Below are positions 15,167 through 21,717 of a DNA stretch of 33,367 bases, piece by piece. The notes beneath the pieces were generated by a model, which ran no database searches, was not told the origin of the DNA, and worked only from the letters and a program-made list of their open reading frames with translations. Source of the DNA: a virus; the IMG/VR virus record IMGVR_UViG_3300029448_000191, positions 1 to 33,367 of that record. One strand, given 5' to 3'. The stretch's first letter is position 1, and each line of letters begins with the position of its first letter. A program made the translations under genes and the position numbers.

Positions 15167-15598
15167 TTAAGCATCCTCAGAATCCTGTGGATTACCTAAG
15201 ATACCTTGAATACTAATAGGTGTACCATTTGAATGAGTACCTGTAGCATCAATTTTAACTCTCACATACCTTTTGCCACCTATGTATCCTATTTGGCTAG
15301 TTTGTGGAGTTTCACCATTAGCATCTAGTGTTAAGAAAATACCTGAAGAATCTACACTTCCTTCTGTCACACTTGTTGAAGATGTAACAGCAGAGAATGT
15401 TGAATCATCATCAGATTCTTGAAGAATGAAATCAAACTTCACACTACCTGATAATGTATCTCCTTCTATACCACTATTTACTACGAACATTACACTTTCA
15501 AAACCTTGTGTATCTACTGTTGTGCCATTGGCATCAGCAGTAAAAACTTTAGCATCTTGACAGGTAACAGCTTTTGTTCTATTTGAAATATCTCTCAT
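15167..15598 (-). CDS. Putative head decoration or structural protein
   Basis: This 143-aa, beta-rich protein begins MRDISNRTKAVTCQDAKVF. It includes LQESDDDSTFSAVTSS and SQIGYIGGKRYVRVKIDATG, a compact jelly-roll-like composition with many T, S, G and D. It lies 11 bases after the capsid gene with a GGGAG ribosome-binding site. In many marine siphophages the gene immediately after the capsid is a small decoration or structural protein, and this one has that size and composition. The assignment is positional. Confidence 0.6.
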   Translation of the reverse strand: MRDISNRTKAVTCQDAKVFTADANGTTVDTQGFESVMFVVNSGIEGDTLSGSVKFDFILQESDDDSTFSAVTSSTSVTEGSVDSSGIFLTLDANGETPQTSQIGYIGGKRYVRVKIDATGTHSNGTPISIQGILGNPQDSEDA

Positions 15599-15609
15599 GC
15601 TAGTCTCCC

Positions 15610-16821
15610 TTATGCACTAATGTTTTGTAGTCTAATTGCTTCAGGTAGAACTACTGTTCCCCCGACCCTTCTTCTTGCAACATATCTAATGTTACCTGAA
15701 GTTGCTTGTGAGTATGGGTCTCTCATTACTGAAAGATTAACTCTATCCACGATTGTATATGCTTTAGAGAAGTCTCCGAAAGCAATCGGTTTAGCACTAC
15801 CACCTATATCAGGCATATCTGTAGCCAATGTATATGGATGACCTGCTATTGTAGAAGGTGCACCATTTACAAGGTTTAAACCAACATGGAATATTTTTTG
15901 ACCTTCACCATCTTCTAGTTGTAGAAGTTTAGCAAAAGTTGTTCTGTTCATTACGAAACGAGCATTACCAAGATAGTCAGATTTGATAGCATATACCAAG
16001 TCTAAGATACCATTAGCTGTAAGTGCTGAACCACTACCTGAATTGGTAGAAGCAACACCTGCTGTTGAATCAGTAAATCCTAAAGGTTTACCAACTCCAT
16101 TTCCTGAAACAAAAGAAGTACCTTCAAGTTTTGCAAATTGTTCTGCAAATTCAGTACCCATTTCGGATTCTAAATTGAAAGCAGAATCTTCAAGCATAGC
16201 TTGTGAGATATCAACCAGACCATACATTTCATGAGCATCGATTGACATCATACCTGTTGTGTAGCCTGTTGTTTCTGAACGAGTAGCTGTTTCTGCAACA
16301 AATGATGCAGAGAACTGACCTGTTCTTTTTGGAATCTCAATTCCTCTTTTATCTGTTTGTCTTACTCTCGCAATAGAACGAATTGGAGAAATTTCTGTTA
16401 CAGATTTAATAAGGTCTGCAACATACTCAGTAGGAGCATAGAAACCACCTAATGTATCATCTGATTCATAAAGTGCTTTTCTTTCCATTTCATCCACTTC
16501 ACCTTTTCTTAACCATTCACCGAATGCTTTTGTTTGGATATCTACATCTTTAGATGCAGAAGCATTTGGTCTAGCTAAGACTGTTTCGAGACTTTCGATT
16601 TTCGCTGTCGCTTCTTCAAGATTTTTTTGTTGAATCTCATGTGCTTGTTTGACTTCTGCTAGTTCAGCAATGTCATCTGACATTTTATCAACTTTATCTT
16701 GTAGTAGTGGGTCAGCATGTCCTTTTTTTTCAATTTCATCTAAACGAGTTTTGTTTTCTGATTTGAAATCTTCAAATTTAGAACCTAACTCATCTAAGAC
16801 TGTTTTGACTTCTTCTGACAT
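15610..16821 (-). CDS. Major capsid protein, HK97 fold with delta domain
   Basis: This is a 403-aa protein. Residues 1-100 form a coiled-coil scaffold (delta) domain (for example FEDFKSENKTRLDEIEKK) that the prohead protease removes. The HK97-fold body begins around residue 115 (ALYESDDTLGGFYAPTEYV), followed by SVTEISPIRSIARVRQT, EMYGLVDISQAMLEDS and EFAEQFAKLEGTSFVSGNG, the E-loop/P-domain landmarks. The C-terminus has RDPYSQATSGNIRYVARRRVGG. AGAGGACAATT precedes ATG, the same ribosome-binding sequence as in the protease gene. Confidence 0.95.
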   Translation of the reverse strand: MSEEVKTVLDELGSKFEDFKSENKTRLDEIEKKGHADPLLQDKVDKMSDDIAELAEVKQAHEIQQKNLEEATAKIESLETVLARPNASASKDVDIQTKAFGEWLRKGEVDEMERKALYESDDTLGGFYAPTEYVADLIKSVTEISPIRSIARVRQTDKRGIEIPKRTGQFSASFVAETATRSETTGYTTGMMSIDAHEMYGLVDISQAMLEDSAFNLESEMGTEFAEQFAKLEGTSFVSGNGVGKPLGFTDSTAGVASTNSGSGSALTANGILDLVYAIKSDYLGNARFVMNRTTFAKLLQLEDGEGQKIFHVGLNLVNGAPSTIAGHPYTLATDMPDIGGSAKPIAFGDFSKAYTIVDRVNLSVMRDPYSQATSGNIRYVARRRVGGTVVLPEAIRLQNISA

Positions 16822-16835
16822 AATTGTCCTCTTAG

Positions 16836-17477
16836 TTAAAGTTTATTGATTAACTGCTTGATACCATCAACCATTTCAAGTGAATCTTCACTTTGATATG
16901 ATTTATAAAGTATGTTTGCAGTTTGCTTCGCTACAGTCGTAGACATCACACCAACATCTCGCAAGTATGCTTCTATCTCTCTAGCATCCATTTCTGCTAA
17001 TTTAACTTTCGTTACTTTTGCTTTTGGATTCATTGGGAATGTAACCATTGAGACTTCCATTAGGTCTACTTCTTTGATTACTCTTCTTTTGTTTTTATCA
17101 TCGTACTTATAACCATCAGGTTGAAGTTTATAGCCGATTGACATGGAATCTAATGCTCCCATTTTCATTAATTCAAATACTTCTCTACCTTTTTGAGTAC
17201 CCATAGCTAAACGACCTTTAATTTTAAGTCCTCGTTTGTCTTCTTCTAGGGAATCTATTACACCGATAGGTTCATCGGTTTTGTGTTGGTAAAGTAATTT
17301 TACACTACTTGCTTTTCTTCCTGCTATGGATTTAGTGAATGCACCTTGTCGGATTACATCATTGCCTAAGTCTTTGTTGTTGAATACTGAAGCATAGCCT
17401 TCAAACGAGCCATCATCTTCTGTTTCCATTTCTTTGTATTCGCATTCTAAATCAAGAATGTTTTGTTCAACTTCCAT
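16836..17477 (-). CDS. Prohead maturation protease (HK97/U35 family)
   Basis: This is a 213-aa serine protease of the HK97 prohead (U35/S78) type. GYASVFNNKDLGNDVIRQGAF, then LLYQHKTDEPIG with the catalytic-type His65 and GALDSMSIGYK with Ser113, match the family. It cleaves the capsid delta domain and scaffold during maturation. The start at 17477 has AGAGGACAAC immediately before it, like the capsid gene. An in-frame ATG 24 bases upstream (17501) has no good ribosome-binding site and is less likely. The gene directly precedes the capsid gene. Confidence 0.93.
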   Translation of the reverse strand: MEVEQNILDLECEYKEMETEDDGSFEGYASVFNNKDLGNDVIRQGAFTKSIAGRKASSVKLLYQHKTDEPIGVIDSLEEDKRGLKIKGRLAMGTQKGREVFELMKMGALDSMSIGYKLQPDGYKYDDKNKRRVIKEVDLMEVSMVTFPMNPKAKVTKVKLAEMDAREIEAYLRDVGVMSTTVAKQTANILYKSYQSEDSLEMVDGIKQLINKL

Positions 17478-17563
17478 GTTGTCCTCTTGGTCAATAGCCA
17501 TAACTCGAAATCCCTGTCAAGTGTATTGTGGTTATTGTAACAACAAACTACTTATAATAACAA

Positions 17564-17592
17564 TAAAAAAAGAGCAGAACTAAGTCTGCTCT
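17564..17592 (-). terminator. Rho-independent terminator of the small leftward gene
   Basis: AGAGCAGA (17571-17578) pairs with TCTGCTCT (17585-17592) around a 6-base loop. On the minus strand the hairpin is followed by a run of T (A-run 17565-17570). It closes the gene at 17616-17894. Late transcripts from upstream must read through it to reach protease and capsid unless another promoter lies within 17478-17563, where none is obvious. Confidence 0.85.
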
Positions 17593-17615
17593 CATTTTAT
17601 GTATACTTTGATTTA

Positions 17616-17894
17616 TTATAAACCGAGAATTTTTTTTATCGGTCTTTCTTCTAAAGATTCTAAATAATTACCTTTCTGTTGGTGATGCTCTGCTAAGAAT
17701 CTTAATGCTTTAAGCTCCTCATCAGTATATTCATCTGAGTAATCATCAGCTTCTAGTTCATACATTTCAGCAGTATTCCATTGTGCAACAATTTTATCAC
17801 TACTGTTAATATATTTAGCATGATACATGTCCCAATAATTGAGTTTCTTATTGAAAAGTATGTTTTTTGCTTTACTTATTGTCATTGCTTCCAT
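17616..17894 (-). CDS. Small hypothetical protein under a repressor-type promoter, 92 aa
   Basis: This 92-aa protein begins MEAMTISKAKNILFNKK. It is acidic in the centre (YELEADDYSDEYTDEELKAL) and ends ERPIKKILGL. No family is recognised. GGAG six bases before ATG supports this start. It has its own strong promoter with two overlapping operators (17914-17951) and its own terminator (17564-17592). It is therefore an independent transcription unit inside the head operon, an arrangement typical of 'moron' genes that act on the host or phage regulation. Confidence 0.7.
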   Translation of the reverse strand: MEAMTISKAKNILFNKKLNYWDMYHAKYINSSDKIVAQWNTAEMYELEADDYSDEYTDEELKALRFLAEHHQQKGNYLESLEERPIKKILGL

Positions 17895-17913
17895 TTGTTT
17901 CTCCTAGTTAATT

Positions 17914-17951
17914 TATACTTACAGTATACTAAAAGTATATAGTTGTGTAAA
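17914..17951 (-). promoter_or_regulatory. Leftward sigma70-type promoter with two overlapping operators
   Basis: On the minus strand, -35 TTTACA (17951-17946), a 17-base spacer and -10 TATACT (17928-17923) make a near-consensus promoter for the 92-aa gene. Two perfect inverted repeats overlap it: TATACT-TAC-AGTATA (17914-17928) and TATACT-AAA-AGTATA (17925-17939), sharing a half-site. This is the best-conserved site of the repeat family also seen near 27.55, 29.3 and 32.3 kb. Repressor binding would block RNA polymerase. Confidence 0.8.
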
Positions 17952-17956
17952 GCTTT

Positions 17957-18127
17957 TTATATAGATTTTGGTTTAATTGTGAAAGGGTTCTTATAATTGT
18001 ACTTTTTAGCTAGTAAATCATGGGCATATAAAGATGCCTGAGCATTAGAAAGCCCTTTATTTATGCCTTCTGTGTAGAAGTTCTCGTAATCTTGACTTTT
18101 TGCCTTGCCTTCTTCTTTTTTGGACAT
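17957..18127 (-). CDS. Small hypothetical protein, 56 aa, probably leaderless
   Basis: This frame runs MSKKEEGKAKSQDYENFYTE, continues with GINKGLSNAQASLYAHDLL, and ends TIKPKSI. It is charged and helical, with no known family. There is no Shine-Dalgarno sequence. A TATAAT box at 18143-18138 lies so close that transcription would start within a few bases of the ATG, so translation is probably leaderless. Its neighbour on the other strand starts 21 bases away in the same way. Coding evidence is the uninterrupted frame and its fit in an otherwise empty 250-base gap, so it is moderate. Confidence 0.5.
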   Translation of the reverse strand: MSKKEEGKAKSQDYENFYTEGINKGLSNAQASLYAHDLLAKKYNYKNPFTIKPKSI

Positions 18128-18148
18128 ACTATGTTATATTATACAGTT
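18128..18148. promoter_or_regulatory. Compact divergent promoter region
   Basis: Only 21 bases separate two divergent ATG codons. The segment contains TATAAT in the leftward sense (18143-18138) and TATATT in the rightward sense (18135-18140), forming a near-palindromic TTATATTATA core. Each -10 box lies about 8-11 bases from its ATG, predicting leaderless transcripts. Clear -35 boxes are not visible. Confidence 0.5.
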
Positions 18149-18364
18149 ATGAGCAAAAAAACATACGAACAATATGAAGAAACTGCTAGAAAGATTTTGG
18201 GTAAATCTAAAATCACTCTAACTGATTATAAAGAATTTAAAAGAATTCCTTATGATGATTTTTCTGATGAAGAAAAGATTCTTTTCGATTGGTATAATGA
18301 GGGTTTGTTTGCACGAATACCTGAGATAGTAGAAGTAGTCGGAAATGATAATTTCTTAGACTAA
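18149..18364 (+). CDS. Small acidic hypothetical protein, 71 aa, rightward within leftward operon
   Basis: The protein begins MSKKTYEQYEETARKIL and is acidic, with an FDWYNEGLF segment and the C-terminal VVGNDNFLD. No family is recognised. The ATG at 18149 is preferred over an in-frame ATG at 18092, because the upstream extension is antisense to another gene and lacks features. It is convergent with the Mu-F fusion gene, overlapping its stop by 4 bases. It is the only rightward gene in the late region and part of the self-contained cassette at 17564-18364. Confidence 0.6.
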   Translation: MSKKTYEQYEETARKILGKSKITLTDYKEFKRIPYDDFSDEEKILFDWYNEGLFARIPEIVEVVGNDNFLD

Positions 18365-20190
18365 GAATCTATTTGAGATAATACTTCTTTTTCTAAAAAC
18401 TTTGTAAAGTAAGGTGATACTTTATCTTTGAATCCCATGTGATGTGCTGAGAAGTTTTCAGCAAACCATTCAAGCTCATTTGTAGATGAGTAATAGCTTG
18501 GAAATAATACTGATGCACCATCGTTTTTTTGTCTGCTTTCTATCTCTACTGTCCTTCTTAATTCTGTCAATTCTTTTCTCAGCTTGTCTCTAAGTTGCAT
18601 ATCAGGCACTTCTCTTTCTACAACTTCTGATGCAATCCCTGTTGATGTCCTTGAAAATTCTGTCCTTGTAATTTTTTTTGTACCTGATTTGAACGAGTTA
18701 TGTAAATGATGTCCAAATTCGTGATAAGCAACTGCTCTTTTCTGTGCCAAAGATAAATTTTGTATAGCTTTTTCATCTATTAAATCAGGATTACTAAATA
18801 TTCTCTTGTCGACTGTATAATCATTGACACCAAAAAATACTGTAGATTTACTGTATGGTGTTACACCAATTTTGTAGTCAGCTAAATTGACATTCTTGTT
18901 TTGAGCTAACCAAGTCGGAGAAACGAATTGATTTTCTCTTGGATTCCAATATTTAGTAAATGAGCTTTGATTACCTGCATCATAATATTTTTTGTTAATA
19001 TTTAATACTCCAAATCCCATTGATGCAGTATTGTTAGATTCTCCACCTAATCCTGCAACTCTTGGAATACCATAAAAATCTGCTAGTTCATCTAATTCAT
19101 CCATAATTACTTTCAATTCTGTGAGTTCTCTATCAGTATACTTAGACAATGTTCCTGTAACCTTTCCATTACCTTTATTTACCTTTTTACCTCTTACATC
19201 ATCTCTAAATATCTTGTATCTAGGGTCTGCATTATTTGTTTTCATTCTTTCTTTTAGTTCTTTTCTAACCTTTGTTCCTGATTCAATTGTTAGTGCTGAC
19301 CCTGTTATAGGTTTTGATACAGATGTTGGATTTACTGCTGTAGAATCAGGTTGTCTATCTAGTATAGCTATTGTTGGCTCTGATTCAGGCTCTACTATTT
19401 CTCTAGTTGTAGTATCACCTGTCGTTAAATCTTCCTCATCGTAATACAAAACAAAACATCTACAGTTAATTACATTGGTAGCACCACCATTAGCATCACC
19501 TGCATATTGCAATTCTTTTTCTACTACTCCACCACCTGCAACAGGTGTCATTATTTTGAATGGCTCATCGATACCTACTTGCACACCATTCATGTTTACA
19601 TGCCATGACCTTGCTCGTTCATCTAATGCACTAGCCCACTCTTTTACAGGTTTTTTAAGACCTAATCTTTTGGCTACTTCTTGATTGCCATAGTTCATTG
19701 CTTGGTGAGTTTCTGTCCTTGCTATCAGAGTAGCCCTCTTTGGACTAAAACCTGTCGATTTTCGGATGTTTTTAGAAATCTGTGGGTTTGACAACCCTGT
19801 CTCTAAACCAAGTGAAATCTGCTTCTGTATGTCTTTTCTTGTAGTCTCTGTAATATTCCTTACATTTTGTGCTGTTTGAGTACCTACATAATCAACAATC
19901 ACAGGGTCTATTTCATCTGATTTCTTAATTATCCTTGTTCTATGAAGTCTGTTGCCCATCGTGATAATGACTTGTCTTGCACTAGCACTAAGAATCGTAA
20001 GCATATCGTTATAATAGTCATCATAGTATTCGTTAGGAACTTCTCCTATGTCATCGAAAAGGCTCTCAGCTAAATCACCATAATCTTTAAAGTGTTTTCT
20101 TATTTTTCTTCTAACATTATTGCTAAGAGTAATAAATAATCTTAGTTGCTCTTTGTATTCTTTTCTTTTGTTAATCCTTACTTTTGCCAT
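18361..20190 (-). CDS. Minor head (Mu gpF / SPP1 gp7-like) protein fused to an HExxH metallopeptidase-like domain
   Basis: This is a 609-aa protein. Residues about 105-250 are the Mu-F domain: ETTRKDIQKQISLGLETG, then PKRATLIARTETHQAMNYG, WASALDERARSWHVNMNG, and NVINCRCFVLYY. These proteins bind the portal and may enter the cell with DNA. After a linker (255-310) a second domain carries RAVAYHEFGHHLHNSF, so HEFGH at 490-494 is a zinc-binding HExxH. A downstream NELEWFAENFSAHH (571-584) could give the third, glutamate ligand (E574 or E578), as in gluzincin-like enzymes. The two-domain layout suggests an ejected peptidase effector. The N-terminal 100 residues are helical and unassigned. Confidence 0.85.
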   Translation of the reverse strand: MAKVRINKRKEYKEQLRLFITLSNNVRRKIRKHFKDYGDLAESLFDDIGEVPNEYYDDYYNDMLTILSASARQVIITMGNRLHRTRIIKKSDEIDPVIVDYVGTQTAQNVRNITETTRKDIQKQISLGLETGLSNPQISKNIRKSTGFSPKRATLIARTETHQAMNYGNQEVAKRLGLKKPVKEWASALDERARSWHVNMNGVQVGIDEPFKIMTPVAGGGVVEKELQYAGDANGGATNVINCRCFVLYYDEEDLTTGDTTTREIVEPESEPTIAILDRQPDSTAVNPTSVSKPITGSALTIESGTKVRKELKERMKTNNADPRYKIFRDDVRGKKVNKGNGKVTGTLSKYTDRELTELKVIMDELDELADFYGIPRVAGLGGESNNTASMGFGVLNINKKYYDAGNQSSFTKYWNPRENQFVSPTWLAQNKNVNLADYKIGVTPYSKSTVFFGVNDYTVDKRIFSNPDLIDEKAIQNLSLAQKRAVAYHEFGHHLHNSFKSGTKKITRTEFSRTSTGIASEVVEREVPDMQLRDKLRKELTELRRTVEIESRQKNDGASVLFPSYYSSTNELEWFAENFSAHHMGFKDKVSPYFTKFLEKEVLSQIDS

Positions 20191-20452
20191 CTATCAATCT
20201 CAATGTTTCTTCTAGTAATTCTTGTTGTGTTCCAAATTTGTCACTAAACCATAATGGATTCAAGTGATATGATTCTTTGCTTGTTCTGTGATGGTGTGGA
20301 CATAAGGGTATGGCATTAAAATGATTTCTCTTTGCTCCAAATCTTTTAACATGGTGTATCTCGGCAGGTGTATCATAATATCCAAGTTTAATACAAGCGA
20401 TACAACCTAAATCTGCTACTTTCTGTAAAAACTCCCTTTCAGTTTTCTTCAT
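20171..20452 (-). CDS. Ref-like HNH nuclease / DUF968-type protein
   Basis: This 93-aa protein has a compact Cys/His pattern: DLGCIACIKLGYYDTPAEIHHVKRF segments, then NHFNAIPLCPHHHRTSKES. A CxxC pair (residues 16-19), EIHH (31-34) and PLC-x-HHH (49-55) are the conserved pieces of P1 Ref-like RecA-dependent nucleases and related HNH proteins. Ref makes targeted cuts at RecA-coated DNA. It overlaps both neighbours by 14-20 bases. Near terminase genes, HNH proteins may also assist packaging cleavage. Its size is about half that of Ref, so only the core is present. Confidence 0.8.
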   Translation of the reverse strand: MKKTEREFLQKVADLGCIACIKLGYYDTPAEIHHVKRFGAKRNHFNAIPLCPHHHRTSKESYHLNPLWFSDKFGTQQELLEETLRLIDGKSKD

Positions 20453-20687
20453 CTTCTACATCAATCATCCACATCTCCTCTACACAAGATTTAAGTATAA
20501 CAGAAATGCCACCTAGACCTGATTCTTTTGTAATTGCATTGGCAACCTTGTAAGACTTTTTGTCTTCTTTAATTAGCCAACCTACAGTACGACACAACTC
20601 AGGCTCACATGTATCAATGTTTTCTACCCATCTTGCATCTGCTGTGTGGTCTAGCCAATCTACCATGACTAGAGGATAATCTTTCAT
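20439..20687 (-). CDS. Small conserved phage protein of unknown function, 82 aa
   Basis: The protein reads MKDYPLVMVDWLDHTADARW near its start, with CRTVGWLIKEDKKSYKVANA and a final strand ISVILKSCVEEMWMID. It matches, in style, small phage proteins with a V-x-W-x-D start, a central vGwLi block and a C-terminal strand, often found beside Ref-like genes; no function is known. Its ATG overlaps the stop of the metallophosphoesterase gene (ATGA) and its end overlaps the HNH gene by 14 bases, so all three are likely translated together. Confidence 0.65.
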   Translation of the reverse strand: MKDYPLVMVDWLDHTADARWVENIDTCEPELCRTVGWLIKEDKKSYKVANAITKESGLGGISVILKSCVEEMWMIDVEDEEN

Positions 20688-21709
20688 ACTGTATATTTTT
20701 TACCTCTAAAGAAAGCTGAACGATGCAGATTACTTACCTGCACAAGTTCAGGATGAACTGTTTTTTCTTTAGGGTCAATCGTTATTACAGCAAATCCATT
20801 GTTCCAATCATTAGCTACATTATCTTCTAAATATGGATGATAAGATTCTGATAGATGTCCTGTCTGTATTGACATTGAGCTTGTTGAATATGTGTTGAAA
20901 GTTCTGTAGTTAAGTTGATGTGTGTGTCCTGTCACAATGTGAATCCCTGCTCTCATTGAGTTTTGATATGCAGTATGTACACCACCTCGCATCCTATGTT
21001 TGACCATAACAGTATCATCGATTAAGTGAGACATAGCCCATTCCCAATCAGGAAATAGATTTGATATCTTAAATGCTTCTAAGTCTTCAAATGCTCTGCC
21101 CCAAGACATGGCTACTTTAGATAATCTTGTTTCATGATTACCAAAGGTTGCTAATTGCTTGATAGGATATTTAGCTTTGTCTATTATTTTTTGTATTCTG
21201 TTTATCTGAGCCTGTGAATCATATATCTCTTTTTGTACTGTTCTTTCTTTTGGTCTTATCTCTGTATGGAACTTTGCAAAAGAAGATAGGATAGACATAT
21301 CCATGATGTCTCCATTGGCTACTATACATTTGAGTTGCCTTGTTTTAAGTAAGTCTTTTAGCACCTCACACATTATTTTAAATGATACTGTTTCGTGTCC
21401 TTCAAAATGTGCATCGGAAAATACAAGCATACAATATGGATGGTCTGTAATTTCTACTTTATTTGTTAATGGTGGTAGGTTGGCTCTCTCTGTCCTAACA
21501 ACCACATTACGATTGTTGTTATGTGGCAGTAGTTGGATGCCTGTCATTTCTTCAGCTTGTTGCCTGTAAAATGACATTGTTCCTGAATCAGTTGATAACC
21601 CTAGATATTCAAAAACATCTTTTTGCTTTTTCATGTCAGGCAGATTCCATGCTCTGACAATATCATGAGCTGTTGCCAATGATATACTAGACCTGTTTGT
21701 ACTAGGCAT
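20684..21709 (-). CDS. Calcineurin-like metallophosphoesterase
   Basis: This is a 341-aa protein. Residues 1-80 form a helical N-terminal domain that looks like a DNA-binding or adaptor module (AHDIVRAWNLPDMKKQKDVF). From residue 94 a metallophosphoesterase domain follows: FSDAHF (D99, H101), NGD (132-134), GNHE (190-193) and GHTH (261-264), all the expected metal ligands. Phage members can be DNA exonucleases or phosphodiesterases; the substrate here is unknown. It sits in the packaging/head operon, 8 bases after the portal gene, an unusual place for such an enzyme. GGAG precedes the ATG. Confidence 0.88.
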   Translation of the reverse strand: MPSTNRSSISLATAHDIVRAWNLPDMKKQKDVFEYLGLSTDSGTMSFYRQQAEEMTGIQLLPHNNNRNVVVRTERANLPPLTNKVEITDHPYCMLVFSDAHFEGHETVSFKIMCEVLKDLLKTRQLKCIVANGDIMDMSILSSFAKFHTEIRPKERTVQKEIYDSQAQINRIQKIIDKAKYPIKQLATFGNHETRLSKVAMSWGRAFEDLEAFKISNLFPDWEWAMSHLIDDTVMVKHRMRGGVHTAYQNSMRAGIHIVTGHTHQLNYRTFNTYSTSSMSIQTGHLSESYHPYLEDNVANDWNNGFAVITIDPKEKTVHPELVQVSNLHRSAFFRGKKYTV

Positions 21710-21717
21710 AGTTACTC

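Noticed and set aside
17478-17501. Upstream ATG for the prohead protease
   Set aside because: The AGAGGACAAC sequence, identical in style to the capsid gene's ribosome-binding site, lies between the two ATG codons and serves the one at 17477.
18092-18148. Longer start for the rightward 71-aa gene
   Set aside because: The extension is antisense to the 56-aa gene, hydrophobic by chance, and has no ribosome-binding site; MSKK at 18149 is preferred.
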